NCBI GenBank assembly: GCA_023145275.1 | Contig: JAGLEB010000018.1 | Location: 1 to 6,977, forward strand | DNA: 6,977 nt | Reading direction: 5' to 3' | From: Flavobacteriales bacterium | Lineage (GTDB): Bacteria; Bacteroidota; Bacteroidia; Flavobacteriales; JADGDT01 | Part shown: one piece after another, positions 1 through 5,835 of the stretch | Position numbering within the stretch: position 1 is the first letter of the stretch | Layout: each line of letters begins with the position of its first letter | Notes under the pieces: model-generated | Told to the model about the DNA's origin: nothing | Database searches by the model: none | What the model saw: the letters and a program-made list of their open reading frames with translations, nothing else | Position numbers and translations under genes: made by a program

Positions 1-7
1 GTGTTTA

Positions 8-60
8 TCTCTCAAAGTAGCAGAGCCGCAATGCGTATTTTACTTAGCGACTTTGCGAGA
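8..60. repeat. Imperfect inverted repeat, probable dispersed intergenic element
   Basis: The 14-base arm at 8-21 is the reverse complement of the arm at 47-60 with 12 of 14 matches. The right arm reads GCGACTTTGCGAGA. Between them lies a short palindrome, CGCA-A-TGCG, at 27-35. Arms built on 'gcgactttgcgaga' resemble dispersed intergenic repeats that I recall from Bacteroidota and other genomes, but this is memory and not a search. All frames across it close soon (for example a TAG at 91-93), so it is unlikely to be coding. It may continue left of the window. Confidence 0.45.
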
Positions 61-144
61 TTCAAATCGTCATTAGCTCATTGGAGTTTTTAGAAAAAAA
101 CTTACGCCTCAAGGTGACGATGTACTAATTTTGTGAGTTTTATA

Positions 145-163
145 AAATGAGAACACCTCATTT
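145..163 (-). terminator. Weak hairpin downstream of the M1-like gene
   Basis: A perfect 7-bp stem (AAATGAG at 145-151 with CTCATTT at 157-163) closes a 5-base loop. It lies about 62 bases past the stop codon of the minus-strand M1-like gene. Read on the minus strand, it is followed by only four T residues and then TATAAAA, so it is at best a weak terminator. The rest of 61-225 is AT-rich, with no convincing gene or other site. Confidence 0.3.
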
Positions 164-225
164 CTTACAAGCACTAAAAACGACATAGACCCAAATGTAT
201 TTTCTACAAACTACTAGCCTAAACG

Positions 226-1947
226 TTATTTATGATGAGTAGGAAAAGATGGAAGGCTATCATCAGAGAAAAGCCATTTATCGATAACTTTATTAATTTC
301 TTCTCCTAGCTCTGCTTCAAAATACTTCACTAAATCATTTGTTGAAATCGCTCTTCCAGAATATCTATTAATAAAAGCTCTCATATTTCTAAAGAATACT
401 TCATCTCCATAAAAGTATCTCAAATACTGAATGAATAATGCTCCTCTCACACCAACTGAAAAATGATCAATATAATCTCCGGATTCCGCAAGCTTAAACT
501 TATAAGTTTTAAAAGACTCATCTGGTATAGACTTTAGGGTGTGAAAACCATCAGACGAAATATAGAAAGTCCCAGGATCTTGCAATTTTGCCCATTGCAT
601 AAAATCATAATACGAATGACCTTCTTTACACATTTCATAAATCTCATGTCCAAACCTCTGTCTAAAGCTCTTCTTCACAACAGGAGAAACATTTGCAGTG
701 TCTAGAGATATTACTTTATATAGAAAGGACATTTCTTTGCTAGGTATTATTTCATGCTTTGAAAGCTCTCCAAAATCATAAAAAGCATAATGAAGATCGA
801 AAAGATACATAGGGTATGGATTCAAATTTTTCCAATTAATCAAGCCCATATATTTTCGTGCTTCAACTAATTTAGAACTTAACATCTTATCAAATTCCTT
901 CTTCCCATGGTGCCTTTCTATCCACAACCACTCAAAGTACACAGATAAACCTTCGGTAATCCATCTGTCATTTTCTTCTTTTACACTAATTTTATCTCCA
1001 AACCACTGATGCATTAAACCATTAATCATTCTAGAGCTTGCTTCTGTATTATCTAAGGTAAACTCATAAGGGATAGCAAGGCATTCTCTACTGTGGTAGA
1101 CCCTTCTCTCCTCTGTGTCTTTAGTAATTAATACACTAAAACTATTAAATGGATAATTTCCTATTAATGAATCTAGAAACGAAATTTGCTCAGGAACAAA
1201 TTTTAAAAGATCGTGAAATATAACCGTAGAGTCAATTGGTGTAAATTGTTGTATTTTAACATCACTTGTTAACACGCCAAAGCCTCTTTTGAAACTAACA
1301 TCAAATTTCGAATAATTCTTCAAAATATTAATTGTAAAATTACTTGGCGACAATGAAGCATTACTCTCAACAACAGTACGAGGTAAGCTTACACCTTCGC
1401 TAGGCAATGAGAATGCCACTACCTGCGTGTTATCAGGCAAGATAAGAGCTACTTTATACCTAGCTCTATCTCCTTCGGTATAATTACAAGGGTATAACAA
1501 ATAGTTCTCTATACCCGAAAAATAGAAACTCCCATTAACAACAGTCTCATCCCAAAGTTTGTTGATGGCACTAGTATTATAATATTTCACCTCTACATCA
1601 AAAAACTCACTACTATGAATTCTTCTATTAGGAATAATTTTAAATTCATGGTCTCCAATTAATTGAAAACTAACAATAGTATCATTAATTTTTACTGAAC
1701 TTATCTTAAATGAGTTATGAAAATCTAAAGAAATGCTTTCTAGTCTTTCCTTCGCGAAAATATTAAGTTTCGCAGTTCCCCTAAGCAGCTTACTTTCAGG
1801 AATTACCTGCAAATTAAGATCATAAGACTGTACATCAATTATTTGAGTTTGGTTTTTCTCAGTACTTATTGATACAGCTATATCTTGAGCATAACTATTC
1901 AAGTACAAAAATAAACTAAGAAATATTAAGATTTGTTTAAAGGTCAT
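226..1947 (-). CDS. Secreted M1-like aminopeptidase homologue with degenerate active site (probable pseudoenzyme)
   Basis: The 573-residue product starts with a signal peptide (hydrophobic residues about 6-18, likely cleavage after Ser-Tyr-Ala20), so it should act in the periplasm or outside the cell. Residues 35-230 resemble the M1 N-terminal beta domain, and 240-345 plus 495-570 the gluzincin catalytic domain. The segment HQWFG (313-317) and TEGLS (331-335) match the M1 zinc site, with the second His (H313) and the third ligand (E332) at the exact 18-residue spacing. The usual HExxH reads NGLMH (309-313): the first zinc His is Asn309 and the catalytic Glu is Gly310. The GAMEN-type exopeptidase motif is not recognisable near 278-292, and the position of the catalytic Tyr is Gly499, just before RGALF. 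About 105 extra residues lie between E332 and that point relative to classical M1 enzymes. The frame is intact, so it is not a pseudogene. It is probably non-catalytic, perhaps binding peptide or protein; the true role is unknown. No Shine-Dalgarno sequence precedes the ATG. Confidence 0.8.
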   Translation of the reverse strand: MTFKQILIFLSLFLYLNSYAQDIAVSISTEKNQTQIIDVQSYDLNLQVIPESKLLRGTAKLNIFAKERLESISLDFHNSFKISSVKINDTIVSFQLIGDHEFKIIPNRRIHSSEFFDVEVKYYNTSAINKLWDETVVNGSFYFSGIENYLLYPCNYTEGDRARYKVALILPDNTQVVAFSLPSEGVSLPRTVVESNASLSPSNFTINILKNYSKFDVSFKRGFGVLTSDVKIQQFTPIDSTVIFHDLLKFVPEQISFLDSLIGNYPFNSFSVLITKDTEERRVYHSRECLAIPYEFTLDNTEASSRMINGLMHQWFGDKISVKEENDRWITEGLSVYFEWLWIERHHGKKEFDKMLSSKLVEARKYMGLINWKNLNPYPMYLFDLHYAFYDFGELSKHEIIPSKEMSFLYKVISLDTANVSPVVKKSFRQRFGHEIYEMCKEGHSYYDFMQWAKLQDPGTFYISSDGFHTLKSIPDESFKTYKFKLAESGDYIDHFSVGVRGALFIQYLRYFYGDEVFFRNMRAFINRYSGRAISTNDLVKYFEAELGEEINKVIDKWLFSDDSLPSFPTHHK

Positions 1948-1989
1948 GCCGCAGTATTTATTTGAAGCAAAGTAATAAAATAAAATGAA

Positions 1990-2015
1990 AAAAGGAGCCT
2001 ACAACAGCTCCTTTT
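1990..2015 (-). terminator. Terminator-like hairpin in the leader of the M1-like gene
   Basis: A perfect 9-bp stem (AAAAGGAGC at 1990-1998 with GCTCCTTTT at 2007-2015) closes an 8-base loop. On the minus strand the stem runs into six T residues (complement of 1993-1988), the form of an intrinsic terminator; on the plus strand the tail is only four T, then AATTA. It lies 43 bases upstream of the ATG of the minus-strand M1-like gene. No plus-strand gene precedes it, so it would either end a short minus-strand RNA or attenuate transcription into the M1-like gene. Confidence 0.55.
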
Positions 2016-2049
2016 AATTAACCCTAAAATTACAATGAAAAAACTACAA

Positions 2050-2063
2050 CTCCCTTTCGGGAA
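2050..2063 (-). other. Small hairpin with a GAAA tetraloop (minus-strand RNA)
   Basis: On the minus strand the sequence TTCCC-GAAA-GGGAG forms a 5-bp stem (three G-C pairs, one A-U, one G-U) capped by a GNRA-type loop closed by C-G, a very stable RNA motif. On the plus strand the loop would be UUUC, which is less special. This suggests that the functional strand, if any, is minus. It precedes the terminator-like hairpin at 1990-2015 by 34 bases in the direction of the M1-like gene. Confidence 0.35.
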
Positions 2064-2324
2064 ATACAAAGATGGAAAAAATAATTTTGTTTTGCAAAAA
2101 AAACAATCGTTTGTTTCATTATTTATCTTTAGTATACACACTTCAAATAACGTACCTAACCTCAAATACTTATACAAAGGATATCAAACTAGGTCCATGA
2201 AATTATGCTTATCAAAAATATTAAAAAAACCTTCCTCTGTACAAAAACCGAATAAAAGCGATAATATTTAGACAAAGGCATCATCTTAATTTAAGAATAA
2301 GAGCATCAATAGGATAACATTTTT

Positions 2325-2354
2325 TTTGGTATAGAAATATAAATACCTACATTG
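2325..2354 (+). promoter_or_regulatory. Probable promoter of aat
   Basis: TTTG at 2325-2328 is followed after 19 bases by TACATTG at 2348-2354, one base short of the Bacteroidota -7 element TAnnTTTG. Transcription would begin around 2360, about 20 bases before the ATG at 2382. The match is inexact, and the region is AT-rich, so chance matches are possible. It argues against the in-frame TTG at 2352, which would fall inside the -7 element. Confidence 0.35.
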
Positions 2355-2381
2355 AATCTACATTCTATAATAAGATTAATT

Positions 2382-3050
2382 ATGCTCTTACTAAATACAG
2401 AACTGATATTTCCAAATCCTGAAGATGCCAACGAAGATGGGATTCTAGCAATTGGCGGAGATTTAAAGACTAAACGATTATTGTTAGCCTATAGAAACGG
2501 TATCTTTCCTTGGTTCAGTGATGGTGAACCAATTATTTGGTGGAGTCCAAACCCGAGGATGGTTCTATATCCCCACAAGCTTAGGGTTTCTAAAAGTATG
2601 CGTAAAATTATTCGCGACAAGAAATTCAGAATTTCCATCAACGAAAATTTTGAAGGTGTAATTAATAATTGCAAAAAAATATTTCGGCCAGACCAAGGCG
2701 ATACTTGGATTACTGATGAAATGAGGCTAGCCTACATTAAGCTACACTATGAAGGCACAGCACAATCAGTTGAAGTATGGAACGGCGAAGAGCTAGTAGG
2801 CGGACTTTATGGAGTAAATATTGGCAAGGTGTTTTGTGGCGAATCAATGTTCTCCAAACAAAGCAACACGTCGAAGCTAGCATTTATCTATCTAGTAAGA
2901 GAATTAGAAAAAAATGACTACAATATGGTTGACTGCCAAGTTTACAATGAACACTTAGAGAGTTTAGGTGCTGAAGAAATTAGCCGAGAACAGTTTTTAA
3001 CAGAGCTCTACAATAACCGCGATTTAGATCCTTGGGATTTCAAAACCTAA
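2382..3050 (+). CDS. aat: Leucyl/phenylalanyl-tRNA--protein transferase
   Basis: Aat is a cytosolic enzyme that moves Leu or Phe from aminoacyl-tRNA onto proteins with N-terminal Lys or Arg, making N-degrons that ClpS delivers to Clp proteases. The 222-residue product matches the family along its length: FPNPEDA (10-16), LAIGGDL (22-28), GIFPWF (40-45), WWSPNPR (53-59), TWIT (108-111), GESMFS (153-158) and DCQV (184-187). E154, D184 and Q186 correspond to E156, D186 and Q188 of the E. coli enzyme. The ATG at 2382 was chosen over an in-frame TTG at 2352 because the family begins a few residues before the FP-P motif and the TTG overlaps the likely promoter. There is no Shine-Dalgarno sequence. 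The gene ends tail-to-tail inside tag, sharing 11 bases. ClpS is not in this window. Confidence 0.96.
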   Translation: MLLLNTELIFPNPEDANEDGILAIGGDLKTKRLLLAYRNGIFPWFSDGEPIIWWSPNPRMVLYPHKLRVSKSMRKIIRDKKFRISINENFEGVINNCKKIFRPDQGDTWITDEMRLAYIKLHYEGTAQSVEVWNGEELVGGLYGVNIGKVFCGESMFSKQSNTSKLAFIYLVRELEKNDYNMVDCQVYNEHLESLGAEEISREQFLTELYNNRDLDPWDFKT

Positions 3051-3594
3051 AATCGCAATCTATCGTATGGTCATTTACCATTCCGGTAGCTTGCATGTGG
3101 GCATAAACAACTGTAGTCCCAACAAATTTGAATCCGCGTTTTTTTAAATCTTTCGATAACTTATCTGAAAGTTCTGTATTTGCAGGCACATCATCTATAC
3201 TTCTCCAATGATTTACTATTGGTTCATAATTTACGAAGCTCCAAATATATTTATCGAATGTACCAAACTCTTCTCTAACCTTTATATAAGCTTGTGCATT
3301 ACTAATTGCAGACCTTATTTTCAGTTTATTCCTTATAATCCCCGCATTTACTATCAATTCGTCGAACTTACTCTCTCCGTATTTCGCAACTTTTTCAAAA
3401 TCGAAATTATCAAAAGCTTCACGGAAATTCTCCCTCTTTTTCAATATTGTTATCCAACTTAATCCAGCTTGAAAAGTCTCCAAAATAAGAAATTCGAATA
3501 ATTTATTATCATCGTGAACTGCCCTACCCCACTCCTTATCATGATAATCAATATATATTTGATCTTTTGTCACCCAATCACACCTAGTCTTCAT
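3040..3594 (-). CDS. tag: DNA-3-methyladenine glycosylase I
   Basis: Tag is a cytosolic base-excision repair enzyme that removes 3-methyladenine from alkylated DNA. The 184-residue product is collinear with E. coli Tag. The zinc site is complete: Cys5 (MKTRCDW), His18 (YHDKEWG), His176 and Cys180 (NDHTIDC), each shifted by one from E. coli C4, H17, H175 and C179. E39 matches the E. coli pocket residue E38, followed by QAGLSW (42-47); LKKRGFKFVG lies in the C-terminal half. The reading frame stays open upstream to 3678, but the 28 extra residues have no counterpart in the family and would cross the likely promoter, so the ATG at 3594 is chosen. The gene is convergent with aat (11-base overlap) and divergent from the M20 gene. 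It looks like an independent constitutive unit; no alkylation-response site was seen. Confidence 0.96.
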   Translation of the reverse strand: MKTRCDWVTKDQIYIDYHDKEWGRAVHDDNKLFEFLILETFQAGLSWITILKKRENFREAFDNFDFEKVAKYGESKFDELIVNAGIIRNKLKIRSAISNAQAYIKVREEFGTFDKYIWSFVNYEPIVNHWRSIDDVPANTELSDKLSKDLKKRGFKFVGTTVVYAHMQATGMVNDHTIDCDFRF

Positions 3595-3617
3595 ATATTT
3601 TACATTAAAGATTGAAA

Positions 3618-3647
3618 TAAAAATAGCTACATTTGTAGATATACAAA
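3618..3647 (-). promoter_or_regulatory. Probable promoter of tag
   Basis: On the minus strand TTTG (complement of 3647-3644) is followed after 18 bases by TATTTTTA (complement of 3625-3618), 7 of 8 bases of the TAnnTTTG element. Transcription would begin near 3612, about 18 bases before the chosen ATG. The spacing is very like that of the aat promoter. Chance cannot be excluded in AT-rich DNA. Confidence 0.35.
3628..3635 (+). promoter_or_regulatory. Possible -7 element for the M20 dipeptidase gene
   Basis: TACATTTG is an exact match to the Bacteroidota -7 consensus TAnnTTTG, 42 bases before the ATG at 3678. No TTG lies at the expected distance upstream, so the promoter call is weak. The element sits within a small palindrome (CTACA-TT-TGTAG, 3627-3638) and between the two parts of the proposed tag promoter on the other strand. 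Confidence 0.28.
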
Positions 3648-3677
3648 CTGAATTTGTACTATTAAATACAAGAATCA

Positions 3678-5069
3678 ATGAACCAAGTTAAAGATTATAT
3701 TGAGAAAAATAAAAAAAGATTTTTAGACGAACTGTTTGACCTTATAAAAATCCCTTCTATCAGTGCTGATCCAGCTCATGCTGAGGATATGAAATTAACT
3801 GCTGAAAGCGTTAAAAAAAGACTAGAAGAAGCAGGAGCTGAAAACGTTGAAATATGCGAAACGCCAGGATATCCAATTGTATATGGAGAAAAAATTATCG
3901 ACGATAAACTTCCAACTGTTTTAATATATGGGCATTATGATGTTCAGCCTGTTGATCCAATAGAGTTATGGACATCAGACCCATTCGATCCTATTGTAAA
4001 GAAAACAGATCTACACCCCGACGGTGCTATTTTTGGTCGTGGCTCGAGTGATGACAAAGGTCAGATGTACATGCATGTGAAAGCTCTAGAAATCATGACA
4101 AACACAAACTCTCTTCCTTGCAATATAAAATTCATGATTGAGGGTGAAGAAGAAGTTGGATCAACAAGTATAGGATGGTTTGTAGAGAGAAATCAAGAAA
4201 AATTAAAAAATGATATAATTCTGATTTCCGATACAGGAATGATTTCTAATGATCAACCATCAATCACAACAGGATTAAGAGGTTTAAGCCATATTGAGGT
4301 AGAGGTTACAGGCCCAAATCGCGATTTACACTCTGGCCTATATGGGGGAGCAGTTGCAAACCCTATTAATATTTTATCAAAAATGATATCTGGGTTAAGC
4401 GATGAGGATAATGTAATTACAATACCCGGTTTTTATGACGATGTAATAGAATTGAGTGCAGATGAAAGAGCAGAAATGGCAAAAGCACCCTTTTCTTTAG
4501 AAGCGTACAAGCAAGCTCTTGATATGAATGATGTTCACGGAGAGAAAGGCTATTCCACAGTTGAACGCGCGACAATAAGACCATCGTTAGATGTAAACGG
4601 AATGTGGGGCGGATATACCGGCGAAGGAACAAAAACTGTGATTGCCTCAAAAGCTTATGCTAAAATTTCGATGAGGCTTGTGCCCGGACAAAGTCCTTCG
4701 AAAGCGACAAAGCAACTGGCAGAGCACTTAAGAAACCTTGCTCCAAAGTCTGTAAAAGTAGAAGTTAAGGAGAATCGTGGTGGTGATGCATACGTTACGC
4801 CTATTGACAATAATGGATACTTAGCTGCTGCTATGGCCCTAAAAGACACTTTTGGAGTAGAATCTATTCCAACTAGATCTGGAGGAAGCATCCCTATTGT
4901 TGCATTGTTCGAGAAAGAGCTAAACAGTAAATCTATTCTTATCGGCTTTGGTCTTAACAGTGACGCAATACACTCGCCAAACGAACATTTCGGATTATTT
5001 AACTATTACAAAGGAATAGAGACAATACCAATGTTTTTTAAACACTTTGTTGCATTAGAGTCTAAATAA
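3678..5069 (+). CDS. M20 family metallo-dipeptidase (carnosinase/CNDP-like)
   Basis: This 463-residue protein has no signal peptide, so it is cytosolic. It belongs to the M20 di-zinc peptidases of the dipeptidase/carnosinase type, which cleave short peptides in amino acid salvage. The metal site is complete: H86 and D88 in GHYDVQP, bridging D125 in GRGSSDDKG, catalytic E158 and ligand E159 in EGEEEVGS, D185 in ISDTG, and H432 in IHSPNE. H218 in DLHSG, at the start of the inserted lid/dimer domain (about 205-370), matches the residue that completes the active site across the dimer. SGGSIP (401-406) is the usual substrate-loop motif. The length is normal for the family. The exact substrate cannot be read from sequence. 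The gene is divergent from tag with an 83-base gap; no Shine-Dalgarno sequence is present. It may be cotranscribed with the lipoprotein gene 69 bases downstream. Confidence 0.93.
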   Translation: MNQVKDYIEKNKKRFLDELFDLIKIPSISADPAHAEDMKLTAESVKKRLEEAGAENVEICETPGYPIVYGEKIIDDKLPTVLIYGHYDVQPVDPIELWTSDPFDPIVKKTDLHPDGAIFGRGSSDDKGQMYMHVKALEIMTNTNSLPCNIKFMIEGEEEVGSTSIGWFVERNQEKLKNDIILISDTGMISNDQPSITTGLRGLSHIEVEVTGPNRDLHSGLYGGAVANPINILSKMISGLSDEDNVITIPGFYDDVIELSADERAEMAKAPFSLEAYKQALDMNDVHGEKGYSTVERATIRPSLDVNGMWGGYTGEGTKTVIASKAYAKISMRLVPGQSPSKATKQLAEHLRNLAPKSVKVEVKENRGGDAYVTPIDNNGYLAAAMALKDTFGVESIPTRSGGSIPIVALFEKELNSKSILIGFGLNSDAIHSPNEHFGLFNYYKGIETIPMFFKHFVALESK

Positions 5070-5084
5070 AATTTACAGAAAGCT

Positions 5085-5138
5085 CTACGCCATTTCTTTT
5101 AAAAAAACTAGGTGGCGTAGACATTTACAACCCTAGTT
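5085..5138 (+). promoter_or_regulatory. Candidate H-type RNA pseudoknot at the lipoprotein start codon
   Basis: Stem 1 pairs CTACGCCA (5085-5092) with TGGCGTAG (5113-5120), 8 perfect bp. Stem 2 pairs AACTAGG (5106-5112), which lies in the stem 1 loop, with CCTAGTT (5132-5138), 7 perfect bp. The two stems abut with no base between 5112 and 5113, so they could stack coaxially. Loop 1 (5093-5105) begins pyrimidine-rich and loop 3 (5121-5131) is A-rich, the layout of classical triple-stabilised pseudoknots. Stem 2 ends on the base before the ATG at 5139, so it would occlude ribosome entry. Stem 1 has no T-tract after it and is not a terminator. It matches no riboswitch class that I recognise; alternatively the two stems are competing hairpins. 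Confidence 0.45.
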
Positions 5139-5750
5139 ATGAAAAATATAATAATTTCATTCGCTCTATTAATGTTCTTTGCATCATGTAATAACGAAAG
5201 CAAAAACTCTAGCAAAACGAAGCCAAATATTGAACTAAACGAAAAAGTTAAATTAAAAAAGTTAGACGCAAGTAAAATTAACTACGCTAAGCAATCTATT
5301 GACGATGAATTGGCTAAAAACATATCTAACTATCTATTAAACGATATTCTTAAAGATGATATTTCTTCGATGGCACAATTAGATAGAAAATTTCAATTTT
5401 TCAAAATAGACTTAAATGATGATGGAAAGGATGAGATTTTTGTGCGTTTTATGTCTCCATATTTTTGTGGGACAGGGGGCTGCACTTTCCTTTTACTCGA
5501 TTATCAACTGAAATTAATTACACGATTTTCTGTAACTAGAGCACCAATATTTGTTGAAAGAACAAAAGTAAATAAGTGGTCAATACTACTTGTTAAAGAC
5601 AATGGTGTGTTTAAGGAGCTATCCTATGCAAACGGAACATATCCTGACAATCCTTCATTACTAAAAAAGGCTCCATATGATGCTCCAAGTGCTAATGCAT
5701 TTGTAATGTTCGACGATGACCTTGGAAGAGCAAAGACTTATCCATTCTAA
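5139..5750 (+). CDS. Hypothetical lipoprotein with a calcium-loop-like motif
   Basis: I do not recognise this 203-residue protein. It begins with a lipoprotein signal: a hydrophobic segment (residues 4-14), then FAS-Cys17, close to a lipobox though with Phe at -3. It should therefore be lipid-anchored in the cell envelope. A polar Asn/Ser/Lys linker follows (18-45). Residues 91-99 read DLNDDGKDE, with acidic or amide side chains at positions 1, 3, 5 and 9 of a calcium-binding loop as in EF-hand, dockerin or FG-GAP repeats; a single copy is weak evidence for metal binding. The segment FCGTGGCT (109-116) has Cys110 and Cys115 that could form a disulfide. There is no sorting domain. The gene follows the M20 gene by 69 bases and a candidate pseudoknot, and a terminator-like hairpin follows it. 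There is no Shine-Dalgarno sequence. Function unknown. Confidence 0.8.
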   Translation: MKNIIISFALLMFFASCNNESKNSSKTKPNIELNEKVKLKKLDASKINYAKQSIDDELAKNISNYLLNDILKDDISSMAQLDRKFQFFKIDLNDDGKDEIFVRFMSPYFCGTGGCTFLLLDYQLKLITRFSVTRAPIFVERTKVNKWSILLVKDNGVFKELSYANGTYPDNPSLLKKAPYDAPSANAFVMFDDDLGRAKTYPF

Positions 5751-5764
5751 CAATTTTACTATTT

Positions 5765-5794
5765 ATGGTGGCTTTTATAAAACATCATTTTTTT
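5765..5794 (+). terminator. Probable intrinsic terminator after the lipoprotein gene
   Basis: ATGGTG (5765-5770) pairs with CATCAT (5783-5788) with one G-U pair. An inner TTT/AAA helix lies above it, separated by a two-base GC bulge. Seven T residues (5788-5794) follow directly. It lies 14 bases after the stop codon and would separate the lipoprotein gene from gcdH. The stem is not GC-rich, which keeps confidence moderate. Confidence 0.5.
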
Positions 5795-5835
5795 CGTTGA
5801 ACTCGAAACTTTTTCACAAGCAAAAACAACTCCAA

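Larger units (their letters stand above)
1948..2381. other. Divergent intergenic region between the M1-like gene and aat
   Basis: This 434-base AT-rich gap separates two divergent genes. It holds a terminator-like hairpin (1990-2015), a small GAAA-loop hairpin (2050-2063), an imperfect direct repeat with a shared 10-mer at 1984-1993 and 2034-2043, and a promoter for aat near its right end. A 78-codon plus-strand frame (2035-2271) and an overlapping 77-codon minus-strand frame are both open. Neither has a recognisable domain, signal peptide or consistent coding character, so I do not call them genes. Nothing else stands out between about 2100 and 2310. Confidence 0.6.

Noticed and set aside
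1..93. A plus-strand frame open from the left edge to a TAG at 91-93, as the tail of an upstream gene
   Set aside because: It lies across the inverted repeat, shows no family resemblance, and the other frames are similarly short, so there is no support for coding.
226..1947. The M1-like gene as a pseudogene
   Set aside because: The frame is intact over 573 codons with a good signal peptide and conserved regions at both ends; only catalytic residues are replaced, which suggests a pseudoenzyme and not gene decay.
2082..2089. TAATTTTG as a plus-strand promoter -7 element
   Set aside because: It matches TAnnTTTG, but no -33 TTTG lies at the right distance and no supported gene follows until aat, which has a closer candidate.
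2035..2271. A 78-codon plus-strand frame in the divergent intergenic region (basic, Lys/Ser/Asn-rich)
   Set aside because: It has no recognisable domain, signal peptide or neighbour relation, a comparable frame is open on the opposite strand, and AT-rich intergenic DNA with few stops explains it. Conservation in relatives would change this view.
2352..2381. Extension of aat to an upstream TTG start
   Set aside because: The ten added residues have no counterpart in the family, and the TTG falls inside the likely -7 promoter element.
3595..3678. Extension of tag by 28 residues to an upstream ATG
   Set aside because: The family begins with the short segment before the zinc Cys, which fits the ATG at 3594; the extension crosses the proposed promoter.
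5085..5120. The 8-bp hairpin after the M20 gene as an intrinsic terminator
   Set aside because: No T-tract follows the stem on either strand; the pseudoknot or regulatory reading fits better.
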